Below are positions 25,771 through 36,506 of a stretch of DNA of 61,472 nt, in pieces; position 1 is the first letter of the stretch, and each line of letters begins with the position of its first letter. Below the pieces are notes generated by a model, which ran no database searches, was not told the origin of the DNA, and was given only the letters and a program-made list of their open reading frames with translations. A program made the position numbers and the translations under genes. The stretch comes from Clostridia bacterium (lineage in GTDB: Bacteria > Bacillota > Clostridia > Oscillospirales > CAG-272). The stretch covers positions 1 to 61,472 of the forward strand of contig JAFOEU010000015.1 in NCBI GenBank assembly GCA_017387685.1. The letters run 5' to 3'.

Positions 25771-27730
25771 TTTCAACTTCTCCTTTCATCTTTACGATGA
25801 TAAACTCGCCCTTACGGATCGTGGGATGACCGACCACTCGCTTGCCCGTATAGAGGTTCACTCCGCCCGCGGCGTGGACTTTTATGGGCTCGTCCGCCAT
25901 ATTGACGGCAACGATGACGTATCCCTTTTCTTCTTTTTTGTATCTTATAAACTCAAAATATCCGCCCGTCGAGCGTGTGATCTTAAACTCACCGCCCGAG
26001 AATACGGATTCCGCTCGGCGCAATGCTCCGAGCTTTTTATAATGCTCGTTTATTTCCGCGTCAATATTGTGCCACGGGAAAGGATAACGGCAGAAGGGAT
26101 CGCTCATGCCCTCCATACCCGCCTCGTCGCCGTAATAAACGCACGGGAATCCGAAGAGGGTGAACTGAAGCGCGGATATCATCTTTAAGAGCTTCACGCC
26201 CCTCGCGCGTTCCTCGTCGGTCAGGCGAAGCTTCTCCTGAACGGCATTGTATGCAAAAGCATTCTCGCGAACCTTCTGCGGATTTCCGAGGATGGTCAAA
26301 ACGCGCTCGGTATCGTGCGTGCCGATAAGGTTCATAAGGCTATCCGAAACGCATCGCGGATAGGACGAATAAAGATCTGTCAGCGCGGATGCAAGTGCAT
26401 TCGCTTCACCGTTTTCGGCAAAATCAAGAAGTGCCTTACGCGTGGGATAATTCATAACGCTGTCAAGCTGTGCTCCGCGGAAATAGGAGCGGCGCTTACC
26501 GTAAGCGATCTTGTCAGCCGCATTCTCCCAGACCTCGCCGATCAGTACGACCTCGCGATTGACCGAATGAATGCGCCGGCGGAGCTCTTCAAGAAATCTG
26601 TCGGGGAGCTCGTCGGCAACGTCGAGGCGCAAGCCGTCGATGCCCTCGCGCATATAATGCTCGGCAACGCCGCCCTCGCCCGTGAAGAACTCGCGGCATT
26701 CGTCCTTGTGGGTGTTAAGTCTCGGCAGGATTCTGATGCCCCACCAAGCCGTATAATCGGGCGCGCCCTCCTTTTCGGGGGCGTGGAAATCGTACCACGA
26801 ATGATAGGGGGATGCGGGATCTCTCGCGGGCAGACCGTATCTGCCGTATTCGTCAAAATATCTCGAGTCGCTTCCCGTGTGGTTGAAAACGCCGTCGAGA
26901 ATGATCTTCATTCCCCTCGCGTGCGCGGCTTCGATAAGAGCCTTGAAAGCCGCCTCACCGCCAAACTCATCCGCTATCTTCATATAATCCGAGGTATCGT
27001 ATTTATGGTTGCTGACGGCATCGAAAATCGGCGATAGATAGAGGATGCTCACACCGAGGGATTCAAGATAATCGAGCTTTTCGATGATTCCCCAAAGATT
27101 TCCGCCGAAGAAATGGTTGTTTTTAACCTCCGCGCCGCGATATTCGGCATACTGCGGCACTCCGTTTTCCCAATCGGGGTCGAGGATCGAATCGGCGCGG
27201 TAGCCGGTCTTTCCCTCTCCTCTCGCAAATCTATCGAGGAAAATGTGGTACATTATCCCCCCGCCGAGCCATTCGGGCACGCAGTATTCGGGGCGGTAAA
27301 CGGTAAGGCGGAATTCGTTCCAGTTCTCTTTAACAAGAGAGAAATTGACGTTATCCGACGCGCTTGCGGCAAGCTCTTCACCCCCGCGTCGAAAAATATA
27401 TGTATAGTAAAAAAGCCCCGACTCCGACTCACCGCAAAGCGCGGCTGTGTCGAGGCTCAGCTTATATTCATCGTTAATGTAATCGGTCGAGATAAACTCA
27501 AACCCGAATCTTTGCACCGAGGAGTCTTTTCCTTCGTCGCAGGGTGCAAGAGTATCTCTGCGAATGCAGATCTCGGCAGAGGTAACACCGAGCCTTCTCG
27601 GAATTCTTGCCGTAATTTCAATAACGCTTCCCCACTCGAACGCGCCGAGCGCGGAAACATCCTCGCCCCCGCATCTTTTTTCGATGCGGGGTGCGGGGAT
27701 GTATTCGGTTTGCATAAATCTTGCAAGCAT
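25754..27730 (-). CDS. GH13 alpha-glucan hydrolase, neopullulanase/cyclomaltodextrinase-like
   Basis: 658 residues. An N-terminal beta domain precedes the catalytic barrel. GH13 conserved regions are visible: 'DGVFNH' (about residue 279), 'GLRLDVADELP' (nucleophile Asp, about 370), 'LIGEVWE' (acid/base Glu, about 397) and 'IGTHDTERVL'. 'MYHIFLDRFARG' is typical of the neopullulanase/cyclomaltodextrinase group. No signal peptide, so it acts on intracellular glycogen-derived oligosaccharides or imported maltodextrins. It starts right after glgP. Confidence 0.9.
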   Translation of the reverse strand: MLARFMQTEYIPAPRIEKRCGGEDVSALGAFEWGSVIEITARIPRRLGVTSAEICIRRDTLAPCDEGKDSSVQRFGFEFISTDYINDEYKLSLDTAALCGESESGLFYYTYIFRRGGEELAASASDNVNFSLVKENWNEFRLTVYRPEYCVPEWLGGGIMYHIFLDRFARGEGKTGYRADSILDPDWENGVPQYAEYRGAEVKNNHFFGGNLWGIIEKLDYLESLGVSILYLSPIFDAVSNHKYDTSDYMKIADEFGGEAAFKALIEAAHARGMKIILDGVFNHTGSDSRYFDEYGRYGLPARDPASPYHSWYDFHAPEKEGAPDYTAWWGIRILPRLNTHKDECREFFTGEGGVAEHYMREGIDGLRLDVADELPDRFLEELRRRIHSVNREVVLIGEVWENAADKIAYGKRRSYFRGAQLDSVMNYPTRKALLDFAENGEANALASALTDLYSSYPRCVSDSLMNLIGTHDTERVLTILGNPQKVRENAFAYNAVQEKLRLTDEERARGVKLLKMISALQFTLFGFPCVYYGDEAGMEGMSDPFCRYPFPWHNIDAEINEHYKKLGALRRAESVFSGGEFKITRSTGGYFEFIRYKKEEKGYVIVAVNMADEPIKVHAAGGVNLYTGKRVVGHPTIRKGEFIIVKMKGEVENGILE

Positions 27731-27733
27731 ATT

Positions 27734-30160
27734 TTACTTCTTGACCGGGGTGATCTTCCAGATATTATCTGCGTAATCTCTTACCGCGCGGTCTGCGGCG
27801 AAGAAGCCGCCCTTTGCTATATTGATGAGCGAACGGCGAGTCCAATCCTCGCGGTTTAGGTAGTCCTCGTACATCTTTTCGTGTGTCAGACGGTAGGAAT
27901 CGAAATCTGCAAGGCACATATAGGGGTCTGCAATTCCGTGACCCGCAAGCAGATAGGATGCGATATCCGAGAAGGATTCGCCCGCAAAGCCTGCGTTAAG
28001 GCGGTCAACGATGCGGCGGAGCTTATCGTTTCTTGCGTAGAAGAGAGCCGAATTGTAGCCCGCGAGCCAGAGGTCATCGACCTCGCTCGCTGTAAGGCCG
28101 AAGATATAGATATTCTCGTTTCCGACAGCGGCAGCCATTTCGACATTCGCGCCGTCGAGAGTACCGATGGTGAGTGCGCCGTTGAGCATAAGCTTCATAC
28201 AGCCCGTACCGCTCGCCTCTTTACCTGCGAGCGAGATCTGCTGGCTGATCTCTGCGGCAGGAATAAGGCATTCAGCCGCGCTTACGTTGTAGTCCTCAAG
28301 GAAGAGCACACGAAGCTTTTCGTTAACTCTGGGATCCTTTTCGATCTCCTCGCCGAGCTTACAGATGAGCTGAATAATTCTCTTTGCCATCTGATATCCG
28401 GGAGCCGCCTTTGCGCCGAAGATATAAGTTCTCGGATAGAACTCACCGCTTGGGTTGTCGCAGATATCGAGATAGTTGCCGATGATGTTGAGCACGTTGA
28501 GAAGCTGACGCTTATACTCGTGCAAACGCTTGATCTGAACGTCAAATACGGAGTGGGTGTCAAGTCCCTTTCCGGTGCGGCTCTCAACCATCTTCGAGAA
28601 CGCGATCTTATTTTCGTGCTTGATAGCGCGGAGGCGGTCAAGAACTGCGGCATCGTTCTCGTATTTCATAAGCTCTGTAAGCTCCACGGGGTTCTTGCGG
28701 TAGCCGGTGCCGATGGTCTCGTCGAGGAGGGATGCAAGTCCCGGGGAGGAATAGCACATCCAGCGGCGGTGCGCAATACCGTTGGTTACGTTGGTAAAGC
28801 GCTCGGGGTACATCTGATAGAAATCCTTGAAGACGGTGTCAACGAGGATCTGCGAATGGAGCTTCGATACGCCGTTGATATGGTGCGATCCGACAACGGC
28901 GAGGTTTGCCATGCGGACAGCACCGTTGCAGAGGATGCTCATATTGGTGATCTTCTGCCAGTTGCCGGGGAATCTGTTCCAAGCCTCGCGGCAGAAGCGC
29001 TCGTTGATTTCCTTGATTATCGAGTGGATACGGGGCAGACGGAAGGAGAAAAGGCTCTCGTTCCAGGTCTCAAGCGCCTCGGGCATTACCGTGTGGTTGG
29101 TGTAGGACATCGTGCGTGTTGTGATATCCCAAGCCTGATCCCAGGAGAAGCAATAATCGTCGATAAGAATTCGCATCAGCTCGGGTACGCAGAGCGCGGG
29201 GTGGGTATCGTTGATGTGGATGGCAACCTTATCGGCGAGATTGTCAAGTCTGCCGTAGACCGCCATGTGATCGCGGATGATGCTCTGAATCGACGCCGAG
29301 CAGAGGAAATACTGCTGAGTCAGACGGAGGAGCTTGCCCTCGGTGTGGTTATCCGAAGGATAGAGAACCTTCGAGATGATCTCCGCAGAGTTCGACTCCT
29401 CTACCGCACGAGTGTACTGACCCTGAGTAAAGAGTCCCATATTAAAGGTGCGGACGTCACGCGCCTTCCAAAGGCGCAGACGGTTGACGGCTTCGCTGTC
29501 GCCGCCCGAGATCATCATATCGTAGGGAACGGCTTCAACATCCTCGGTATCCTCGTAAAGGATCTCAAGCTTGCCGTCCTTCCATTCCTCGCGGATTCTG
29601 CCGCCGAGACGGACGGTGAATACGCGGTCGGTTCTCGGAACGAGCCATACCTCGCCGCCGGGGAGCCAGTTGTCGGGGAGCTCGATCTGAAGACCATCCA
29701 CGATCTTCTGCTTGAAAAGACCGTATTCGTAGCAGATGGAAAATCCGTTTGCGGGATAATCGAGCGAGGTCAGCGAGTCCATAAAGCACGCCGCAAGACG
29801 GCCGAGGCCGCCGTTACCGAGACCGGCATCAGGCTCGCACTCGTAAAGATCGTCAAGGCCGAAGCCCATTTCCTTGAGTGCGCTCTTATACTCGTCCGAA
29901 AGTCCGAGGTTGCAGAGATTGGTCTTGAGCGATCTGCCGAGCAGAAACTCCATGCACATATAATATACGCGCTTACCGCCTTCCTTGTTAGTTCTTGCCT
30001 TGAATTCTGAACGCTTCTCGGCAAGGATGTCCTTGACCGTCTGTGCGACAGCCTTATACATCTGTTCTCTCGACGCATCGGCGGCGGTTGTGCCGAAGAG
30101 TCGTGATAATTTTTGTTCGATATTTGCTTTGACTTCCTGTGTGTTAGGGGTGAAATTCAC
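27734..30160 (-). CDS. glgP: Glycogen/starch phosphorylase
   Basis: 808 residues. It releases glucose 1-phosphate from glycogen with phosphate. The PLP-binding lysine is in 'GTGCMKLMLNGALTIGTLDG' (about 655). 'FLLGRSLKTNLCNLG', 'DAGLGNGGLGRLAACFMDS' and 'INDTHPALCVPELMRILID' are family signatures. The start is taken as GTG at 30160 because GGAGG lies 9 bases upstream; an earlier GTG at 30196 has no such site. It lies 32 bases after glgA. Confidence 0.95.
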   Translation of the reverse strand: MNFTPNTQEVKANIEQKLSRLFGTTAADASREQMYKAVAQTVKDILAEKRSEFKARTNKEGGKRVYYMCMEFLLGRSLKTNLCNLGLSDEYKSALKEMGFGLDDLYECEPDAGLGNGGLGRLAACFMDSLTSLDYPANGFSICYEYGLFKQKIVDGLQIELPDNWLPGGEVWLVPRTDRVFTVRLGGRIREEWKDGKLEILYEDTEDVEAVPYDMMISGGDSEAVNRLRLWKARDVRTFNMGLFTQGQYTRAVEESNSAEIISKVLYPSDNHTEGKLLRLTQQYFLCSASIQSIIRDHMAVYGRLDNLADKVAIHINDTHPALCVPELMRILIDDYCFSWDQAWDITTRTMSYTNHTVMPEALETWNESLFSFRLPRIHSIIKEINERFCREAWNRFPGNWQKITNMSILCNGAVRMANLAVVGSHHINGVSKLHSQILVDTVFKDFYQMYPERFTNVTNGIAHRRWMCYSSPGLASLLDETIGTGYRKNPVELTELMKYENDAAVLDRLRAIKHENKIAFSKMVESRTGKGLDTHSVFDVQIKRLHEYKRQLLNVLNIIGNYLDICDNPSGEFYPRTYIFGAKAAPGYQMAKRIIQLICKLGEEIEKDPRVNEKLRVLFLEDYNVSAAECLIPAAEISQQISLAGKEASGTGCMKLMLNGALTIGTLDGANVEMAAAVGNENIYIFGLTASEVDDLWLAGYNSALFYARNDKLRRIVDRLNAGFAGESFSDIASYLLAGHGIADPYMCLADFDSYRLTHEKMYEDYLNREDWTRRSLINIAKGGFFAADRAVRDYADNIWKITPVKK

Positions 30161-30192
30161 TTTTACTTCCTCCGGTAATGCTCTCCTATATA

Positions 30193-31632
30193 TCACAGCA
30201 GATCTGTATAAAGTGCGATGTATTTATCTGCGGATGCCGCCCAGGAGAAATCGACTGTCATTATCTTTTCGACAAAAGCCTTGCGTTTTTCGCCATTCTT
30301 CCAAAGCGCAACGGCGGCAAGTGTGCGCTCGTAAAGCTCACCTGCGGTGTAGCCCGCAAAGGTAAAGCCGTTTCCGTGCATTTCGCCGTTTTCATCCTCC
30401 CAATAGGGCAGAATGGAATCGGCAAGTCCTCCCGTTTCACGGACAACGGGAATTGCGCCGTAGCGCGATGCGATCATCTGCGAAAGTCCGCAAGGCTCGC
30501 TCTTCGAGGGCATCATAAAGATATCCGCGGCGGCGTAGATCTTCTTGGAAAGATCGCGGTCATAGGTGATGAGCGCGCGTACCTTATCGGGATACTCCGC
30601 CTCAAGAGTCTTGAAGAATTCCTCGTATCTCGCCTCACCCTTTCCGAGAACGACAAGCTGCGCTCCGCTCTCGTCAAGGATACCGCGCATAGCCTCGGCA
30701 ACGATGTCAAGTCCCTTATGCGCTGCAAGTCGGGTGATGAGCGCAATGACGGGCGTGCCCTTATCATCCGCGAGATTGAGGTCTGCACGGAGTGCACTTC
30801 GGCAAGCATCCTTGCCCCCGCGTCGCTTTGCGCTGTAACGCTTAACGAGCACGGGATCGGTCCAGGGGTTATAGTACGAGTAGTCAATACCGTTGAGGAT
30901 ACCCGAAACCTTGCCCGCGTTCGCGCGGAGGATGTGGTAGAGTCCGTGCGAATACTCGGGGGACATGATCTCATCGGCATATCTCGGGCTGACGGTGGTG
31001 ACAGCCTCGGCGCACTCAATCGCACCCTTCATCAGGTTGATGCAGCCGTCATATTCCACAACGGCACGATCCTCATCCGCAAGCGCGAAAACGTCGCCGA
31101 GAATATAGAAATCGTATTTGCCCTGATACTCGATATTGTGGATGGTAAATACGCGGCGGATGCCTGCGTATCTTTCATCATTTGCATATTTCTGACGGAG
31201 ATAGATGACCGAGAGAGCCGCCTGCCAATCGTGCGCATGCAGGATATCGGGGAAAAATCCGATCTCGGGGAGCATCTCGAGCACTGCTGTGCAGAAATAT
31301 GCATATCTTTCGCCATCGTCGAACTGACCGTAAAGCGCTTCGCGGGCGAAATAATATTCGTTGTCGATAAAGTAATACGTTACCTTATCCTTTATAAGGC
31401 TGTAAACGCCGCAATACTGCTTTCTCCAAGCGAGGTACACGTCAAATTTAGCCTCTTTTTTCATTTCGGCGCGGTATTTCTCGCCGACGGCGGAATAAAG
31501 CGGCATAACGACTCTGACGTCAACTCCCTTTGCGGCAAGAGCCTTGGGGAGCGAGCCGAGAACGTCACCGAGTCCGCCCGTAGCCGCAAAAGGCATAACC
31601 TCCGCGCCTACGAAAAGAATACTTTTTTTCAT
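30193..31632 (-). CDS. glgA: Glycogen synthase (ADP-glucose)
   Basis: 479 residues, GT5 family, GT-B fold. It extends glycogen using ADP-glucose. The N-terminal 'FVGAEVMPFAATGGLGDVLG' carries the substrate loop, and 'ALITRLAAHKGLDIV' and 'MPSKSEPCGLSQMIASRYG' are the C-terminal nucleotide-binding motifs. The usual KTGGL is ATGGL here, a change seen in this family. Fourth gene of the operon. Confidence 0.95.
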   Translation of the reverse strand: MKKSILFVGAEVMPFAATGGLGDVLGSLPKALAAKGVDVRVVMPLYSAVGEKYRAEMKKEAKFDVYLAWRKQYCGVYSLIKDKVTYYFIDNEYYFAREALYGQFDDGERYAYFCTAVLEMLPEIGFFPDILHAHDWQAALSVIYLRQKYANDERYAGIRRVFTIHNIEYQGKYDFYILGDVFALADEDRAVVEYDGCINLMKGAIECAEAVTTVSPRYADEIMSPEYSHGLYHILRANAGKVSGILNGIDYSYYNPWTDPVLVKRYSAKRRGGKDACRSALRADLNLADDKGTPVIALITRLAAHKGLDIVAEAMRGILDESGAQLVVLGKGEARYEEFFKTLEAEYPDKVRALITYDRDLSKKIYAAADIFMMPSKSEPCGLSQMIASRYGAIPVVRETGGLADSILPYWEDENGEMHGNGFTFAGYTAGELYERTLAAVALWKNGEKRKAFVEKIMTVDFSWAASADKYIALYTDLL

Positions 31633-31655
31633 ATTTTTAAATCCTTACTTTGCAA

Positions 31656-32789
31656 TTATACCATTACGCCCTTACCGATATAGAAGGGCATCGACTCGTG
31701 ACCCGAAAGATTTCTGCCGTCGCGGATGACGGTGTTCTTATCGGTGATAACACAGTTGAGGTTGACGTTCTGACCGACGTAGGTATCCTGAAGGAGGATA
31801 GAATTGCGGACTACGGTGCCCTTTCCGATCTTTACTCCTCTGAAGATCACGCAGTTTTCAACCTCGCCCTCGATAACGCATCCGTCGGCGATGATGGAGC
31901 CTGATACCTTTGCGCTCGCGCTGTAGGAGGTAGGCGCGGAATTGCGTACCTTGGTGAATACGGGTCTGTCCGCGGTTTCAAAGAGCTCTTCTCTTACCTC
32001 GGAATCAAGAAGCTTCATAGAAGTCTCAAAGTATCCGGGCAGATTGTTGATGAGCGAATAGTAGCCGTCGAAGCGGTACGCGCGGAAATCAGCCTTGCCA
32101 ACGTTCTTCGCTATGATATCGCGGAAGAAGGAGGTATAGCCGTGAGCCGCCGCGTCGTTGAGGACGGTGATGAGGTAACGGCGGGTGATTACCATAATAT
32201 TGGTACTTACGTTGAACGCGCCCTTGATATCCGAGCTGTATTCTGCCGCGTCGATGATCTTATCGTTTTCATCAAGCATGAGAACCGAATGGCGCTCCGC
32301 GTTATAGTTTCCTCCCGAAACGCGCTTTGTTACTACTGTGATATCAGCACCGGTCTCCTCGTGGCGATCAAGCACCTTCGTGAGATCGATATTGCAGATA
32401 GTATCGCAGTCGGAGAGCACGATAACGTCCTCGGTGCATCTTGAGATGAAGTTGGTTACGCCGAGAAGAGCCTCAAGACGGGTGGTGTAAAGCGAATTTG
32501 TAGCCTTCGCATCATATGCGGTGATGAAGGGGGGAAGAATCTTGATACCGCCCGAACGGCGCGCAAGATCCCAGTCCTTACCCGTTCCGATATGGTCGAG
32601 AAGCGACTGATAGTTATAGTGAGTAATGATACCGACCTTTGAGATTCCCGAATTTACCATATTGGAAAGGGGAAAGTCGATCAGTCTGTATCTGCCGCCG
32701 AAGGGCACGCTTGCCATTGTGCGCAGACGGGTAAGCTCGGGCAAGCATTCATCGTGTATGTTCGAAAAAATAAGTCCTGCTGCTGTCAT
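31656..32789 (-). CDS. glgD: GlgD, non-catalytic ADP-glucose pyrophosphorylase subunit
   Basis: 377 residues. It is homologous to GlgC, but the nucleotide-binding GGxGxRL loop is replaced by 'GLIFSNIHDECL', so it is probably inactive. It is expected to form a hetero-oligomer with GlgC and tune its activity, as known in Bacillota. 'GGRYRLIDFPLSNMVNSGI' is conserved. The C-terminal left-handed beta-helix repeats are visible ('SGSIIADGCVIEGEVENCV'). AGGAGG precedes the start. Confidence 0.94.
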   Translation of the reverse strand: MTAAGLIFSNIHDECLPELTRLRTMASVPFGGRYRLIDFPLSNMVNSGISKVGIITHYNYQSLLDHIGTGKDWDLARRSGGIKILPPFITAYDAKATNSLYTTRLEALLGVTNFISRCTEDVIVLSDCDTICNIDLTKVLDRHEETGADITVVTKRVSGGNYNAERHSVLMLDENDKIIDAAEYSSDIKGAFNVSTNIMVITRRYLITVLNDAAAHGYTSFFRDIIAKNVGKADFRAYRFDGYYSLINNLPGYFETSMKLLDSEVREELFETADRPVFTKVRNSAPTSYSASAKVSGSIIADGCVIEGEVENCVIFRGVKIGKGTVVRNSILLQDTYVGQNVNLNCVITDKNTVIRDGRNLSGHESMPFYIGKGVMV

Positions 32790-32810
32790 AATAATTTCCT
32801 CCTACTTCAA

Positions 32811-33989
32811 TTATTCGGGATTGACCATAGCGCCGGGCTCGATCACCGCGCCGTCTTCAACCTTGATATCAGCGCCGATAACTGCGATCTCGCCGCCCTT
32901 CGGGCCGCCGACCTTGGCATCCTTGCCGATCTGAACGCGCGCATCGATGATGGAATACTCAACGCTTGCGCCCTCGCCAATGGTTACGTCTTCCATAATT
33001 ACCGAGTCGATAACCGATGCGCCCGCCGAAACGGTTACGCCGGGACCGAGCACAGAGCCGCGGACGGTTCCGTAGATCTTGCATCCCTCGGTAATCGAAG
33101 AATTATCAACAACGCCGCCCACTCCAACGTACTGAGGCGCACGGGCAAAGTGACGGGCGTAGATGCGCCACTTTTCATCGTTGAGATTGAGAACGGGATT
33201 TTCGCCGATCATATCCATATTCGCCTCCCAAAGAGAGGAAATGGTTCCGACGTCCTTCCAATAGCCCTGGAAGGAATAAGCGTAAAGCTTTTCGCCTGCG
33301 GCAAGCATTGCGGGAATGATATTCTTACCGAAGTCGTTGCTCGAATTCTCGTCAGCCTCGTCCGCGATCAGGTACTCGGCGAGCTTCTTCTTGTTGAAGA
33401 TATAGATACCCATAGAAGCGCGGGTGGAATCGGGATTCTTCGGCTTCTCGGAGAACTTCCAGATCTTTCCGTCCTCGTATGCACTCATAATGCCGAAGCG
33501 GCTTGCCTCCTCGAGGGGAACGTCGATGCAGGCGATGGTGCAGTCCGCACCGCGGCGCTTATGGAAGGCGAGCATTGCGGCGTAGTCCATCTTGTAGATA
33601 TGGTCACCCGAGAGGATGAGAACGTAATCGGGATCGTACTGATCGATGAACTGAAGATTCTGATAGATAGCATTCGCGGTGCCCTTATACCAGTCAGCCT
33701 TTTCCTTGCCCTGATAGGGAGGCAGGATCTTTACGCCGCCGTAGGTGCGGTCGAGGTCCCAGGGGAGGCCGTTGCCGATGTAATCGTTGAGAAGAAGGGG
33801 CTGATACTGCGTAAGCACACCAACGGTATCAATGCCGGAGTTAACGCAGTTTGAAAGAGTAAAATCGATGATGCGGTATTTTCCGCCGAAGGATACCGCA
33901 GGCTTTGCAAGACGGGTTGTCAGCGCGTAAAGACGGCTGCCCTGTCCGCCCGCAAGGAGCATGGCTACACATTCTTTTTTCTTGAACAT
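32811..33989 (-). CDS. glgC: Glucose-1-phosphate adenylyltransferase, catalytic subunit
   Basis: 392 residues. It makes ADP-glucose from ATP and glucose 1-phosphate, the committed step of glycogen synthesis. The catalytic loop '[20 protein letters not shown]' is intact, with '[20 protein letters not shown]' and the beta-helix C-terminus. It starts 25 bases inside the end of glgB, suggesting translational coupling. Confidence 0.96.
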   Translation of the reverse strand: MFKKKECVAMLLAGGQGSRLYALTTRLAKPAVSFGGKYRIIDFTLSNCVNSGIDTVGVLTQYQPLLLNDYIGNGLPWDLDRTYGGVKILPPYQGKEKADWYKGTANAIYQNLQFIDQYDPDYVLILSGDHIYKMDYAAMLAFHKRRGADCTIACIDVPLEEASRFGIMSAYEDGKIWKFSEKPKNPDSTRASMGIYIFNKKKLAEYLIADEADENSSNDFGKNIIPAMLAAGEKLYAYSFQGYWKDVGTISSLWEANMDMIGENPVLNLNDEKWRIYARHFARAPQYVGVGGVVDNSSITEGCKIYGTVRGSVLGPGVTVSAGASVIDSVIMEDVTIGEGASVEYSIIDARVQIGKDAKVGGPKGGEIAVIGADIKVEDGAVIEPGAMVNPE

Positions 33990-35905
33990 TGCTTTTTGTT
34001 CCTCTCTTTATGATTTATTTTAGATTTAGGTACTGCGCGTTTGATTTCCTTTTCGAGTCTGAAAATATGAGCCGCGTGGGGCGCAACTCTGATCGAGAGT
34101 GACTCATCTCTCTTATGCATCGGAATATCCTCGCTTCGAAGAATTCCTTCGTGCACAACGCCTCCTCCGCCGTATTCGAGGCGGTCGGATGAAAATACTT
34201 CTCGCCATTCTCCCGCGATAGGAACACCGAAGCGGTACTCGGGATAGTAGACGGGACTGAAATTGATCACCGCAACAAGTCTGCCCTCACCGTCCGAGCG
34301 TGAGAAGACGATGACACCGCCCTCCGCATTGTCGGCATCGATCCACTCGCATCCGTCCCAGCCGAGATCGCGTTTCCAAAGCTCGGGGGAGGAAAGATAA
34401 AGATGATTGAGATCTGCGGTGAAATGCTGAAACTTCGCGTGCATCTCGTAATCGAGCATAAACCATTCAAGGCTCTCCTCGTATGCCCACTCGCGGTAGG
34501 GTGCATATTCGGTGCCCATAAAGAGCAGCTTTTTGCCGGGATGCATCATCATCCAGCAAAGTCCTCCGCGTGCGCCCGCGAACTTGTTCCAATAGTCGCC
34601 GGGATGGCGGTCGAGATAGGACTTTTTGCCGTGAACGACCTCGTCGTGCGAGATCGGGAGCATATATTTTTCGCCGAATGAGTAAAGAAGCGAAAAAGTC
34701 AGCTTGTCGTGGTGGTATTTGCGGAAGATGGGATCGGTCTCGGCGTAGGAGAGGTTATCGTTCATCCAACCCATATTCCACTTGTAGGTGAACCCGAGTG
34801 CATCCTCACCCTCGCCCGTGATATCTATCTGCGCCGCGGATTCCTCGGCGATCATCATAAGCGCGGGATACGCGCCCGCAAGATGCGCGTTGAGCTTTTT
34901 GAAGAATGCGATCGCCTCAAGACAACGGTTGTCACCATAGACGTTCGGCACCCACTCGTCGGGGCGTCTGTCATAGTCAAGATAGAGCATTGATGCTACC
35001 GCGTCAACGCGAAGACCGTCGACGTGGAAGACCTCCGCCCAATAGGTCGCGTTTGAAATAAGGAAGGACTGCACCTCGGGACGTCCGACGTCAAATCGGC
35101 GTGTTCCCCATCCCGCGTGCTCGATGCGGTCGATGCCCTGATATTCGTAGAGGGGCTGTCCGTCGAATTCGTAAAGACCGTGCGCATCCTTCGGGAAATG
35201 CGCAGGCACCCAGTCGAGGATGATTCCGATTCCCGCCCCGTGTGCGGCATCGACAAAGGCACAGAAATCCTCGGGCGTGCCAAAGCGCGATGTAGGAGCG
35301 TAATAACCCGTGACCTGATATCCCCAAGAGCCGTCAAACGGGTGCTCCGCGACGGGCATCAGCTCAATGTGGGTATATCCCATCTGCTTTGCATAGGGTA
35401 TCAGCTCGTCCGCAAGCTCGCGGTAGGAATAATAGGACTCGTCCTCGTGACGCTTCCACGAGCCGAGATGGACCTCGTAGACGTTGATCGGGCGGTCATA
35501 CTTTCTCGCGTTCGGTCGGAACGCCATCCATCCGCCGTCATTCCATTCATAGGAAAGCGCGCCCGTATCTATGACGGATGCGGTCGCGGGCGGTTTTTCG
35601 GCATAGAGCGCGTAAGGATCGGCTTTCATCACTTCTCTGCCGTCCGCCGTGCGGATCCGGTATTTGTAGCAAGTGCCTTGGGGCAAGATATCGGTGAAAA
35701 TCTCCCATATACCGCCATCGGTAATGCGCGTCAAGGGAAGTCCCGCGCCCCACAAGTCAAAATCTCCGCAAAGAGAAACTGCTTGCGCGTTCGGCGCCCA
35801 CACGCGGAAGGACATCCGCCCGTCCTCAATATGCATGCCGAGATATTCGTATGCTTTATAATTCGTTCCCTGATGAAAATAATAAGCCGCAAGATTTTCA
35901 GCCAT
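33965..35905 (-). CDS. glgB: 1,4-alpha-glucan branching enzyme
   Basis: 646 residues, GH13 with an N-terminal CBM48-like domain ('[18 protein letters not shown]'). It makes alpha-1,6 branches in glycogen. Conserved regions: '[10 protein letters not shown]', '[11 protein letters not shown]' (nucleophile Asp), 'MIAEESAA' (Glu) and '[14 protein letters not shown]'. GGGAGG precedes the ATG. The C-terminal tail overlaps glgC and is very basic. First gene of the seven-gene glycogen operon. Confidence 0.96.
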   Translation of the reverse strand: MAENLAAYYFHQGTNYKAYEYLGMHIEDGRMSFRVWAPNAQAVSLCGDFDLWGAGLPLTRITDGGIWEIFTDILPQGTCYKYRIRTADGREVMKADPYALYAEKPPATASVIDTGALSYEWNDGGWMAFRPNARKYDRPINVYEVHLGSWKRHEDESYYSYRELADELIPYAKQMGYTHIELMPVAEHPFDGSWGYQVTGYYAPTSRFGTPEDFCAFVDAAHGAGIGIILDWVPAHFPKDAHGLYEFDGQPLYEYQGIDRIEHAGWGTRRFDVGRPEVQSFLISNATYWAEVFHVDGLRVDAVASMLYLDYDRRPDEWVPNVYGDNRCLEAIAFFKKLNAHLAGAYPALMMIAEESAAQIDITGEGEDALGFTYKWNMGWMNDNLSYAETDPIFRKYHHDKLTFSLLYSFGEKYMLPISHDEVVHGKKSYLDRHPGDYWNKFAGARGGLCWMMMHPGKKLLFMGTEYAPYREWAYEESLEWFMLDYEMHAKFQHFTADLNHLYLSSPELWKRDLGWDGCEWIDADNAEGGVIVFSRSDGEGRLVAVINFSPVYYPEYRFGVPIAGEWREVFSSDRLEYGGGGVVHEGILRSEDIPMHKRDESLSIRVAPHAAHIFRLEKEIKRAVPKSKINHKERNKKQCSRKKNV

Positions 35906-35963
35906 CCGAACATCCCTCCCTTTTATAATTCATTACCAAAGAATGTAATTAAATTATATATAT

Positions 35964-35993
35964 ATTATACTACACTTCCCCCTCCGAAGTCAA
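35964..35993 (-). promoter_or_regulatory. Promoter of the glycogen operon
   Basis: TTGACT (35993-35988), 18 bases, TATAAT (35969-35964) on the minus strand, about 58 bases before the glgB ATG. The 36-95 bases further upstream hold only the terminator of the neighbouring operon. Confidence 0.7.
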
Positions 35994-36054
35994 GCCTCTT
36001 GGATTTATTATATTAAAAAATTGATTGCTTTATTCCGATTTTAAATCAAAAATG

Positions 36055-36097
36055 CGAGGCTGAGTACACTAAAATAAGCGACTCAGCCTCGAAAAAG
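36055..36097 (-). terminator. Terminator of the ABC exporter/CBS operon
   Basis: CGAGGCTGAGT (36055-36065) pairs with ACTCAGCCTCG (36081-36091), an 11-bp stem. On the minus strand an A/T-rich tract (ATTTTTGATTT) follows. It lies just after the CBS gene stop. Confidence 0.75.
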
Positions 36098-36505
36098 TTA
36101 TTTTTTCTGTTTTATGTTTTTATAATACTCAAGCATCCTGTGCCTTGTGACGATGCCGATAAATGCACCCTCGTCATCGGTCACGGGGAGAAAATTATGC
36201 GTCATGAGCTGCTCGAGAAGCTCCTCCGCCTTCGCCGTGATCTTGACGGGCGGGTTGCGGTCGGGCCTCAGGATATCCGCGATGTGCAGATCCTCGCATT
36301 CCTCAAGGCTTGCGCCGCCGATGTCAACAAGATTCCAGAGCAGATCGCCCTCGCTGAGCGTGCCGACGTATTTTCCCTGCTTGGTAAGCACGGGGATGGC
36401 GGTATAACCGTGATACCGCATCTTTTCGAGTCCCTGACGGAAGGTATCATCATCCTCAAGTGTGGCTACCTGACTTTTAGGTATAAGGAAAAATGCTGCG
36501 TTCAT
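36098..36505 (-). CDS. Two-CBS-domain protein
   Basis: 135 residues holding a CBS pair: 'AIPVLTKQGKYVGTLSEGDLL' and 'FLPVTDDEGAFIGIVTRHRML'. CBS pairs bind adenine nucleotides and usually regulate a partner. It starts 1 base after the DUF4340-like gene and is the last gene of the ABC exporter operon, so it may sense cell energy state for that system (inference). Confidence 0.87.
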   Translation of the reverse strand: MNAAFFLIPKSQVATLEDDDTFRQGLEKMRYHGYTAIPVLTKQGKYVGTLSEGDLLWNLVDIGGASLEECEDLHIADILRPDRNPPVKITAKAEELLEQLMTHNFLPVTDDEGAFIGIVTRHRMLEYYKNIKQKK

Positions 36506-36506
36506 G

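Noticed and set aside
27881-30010. A 709-residue open frame on the plus strand
   Set aside because: It lies entirely antisense to glgP, which has all family motifs. It has no family similarity I can see and arises from codon bias.
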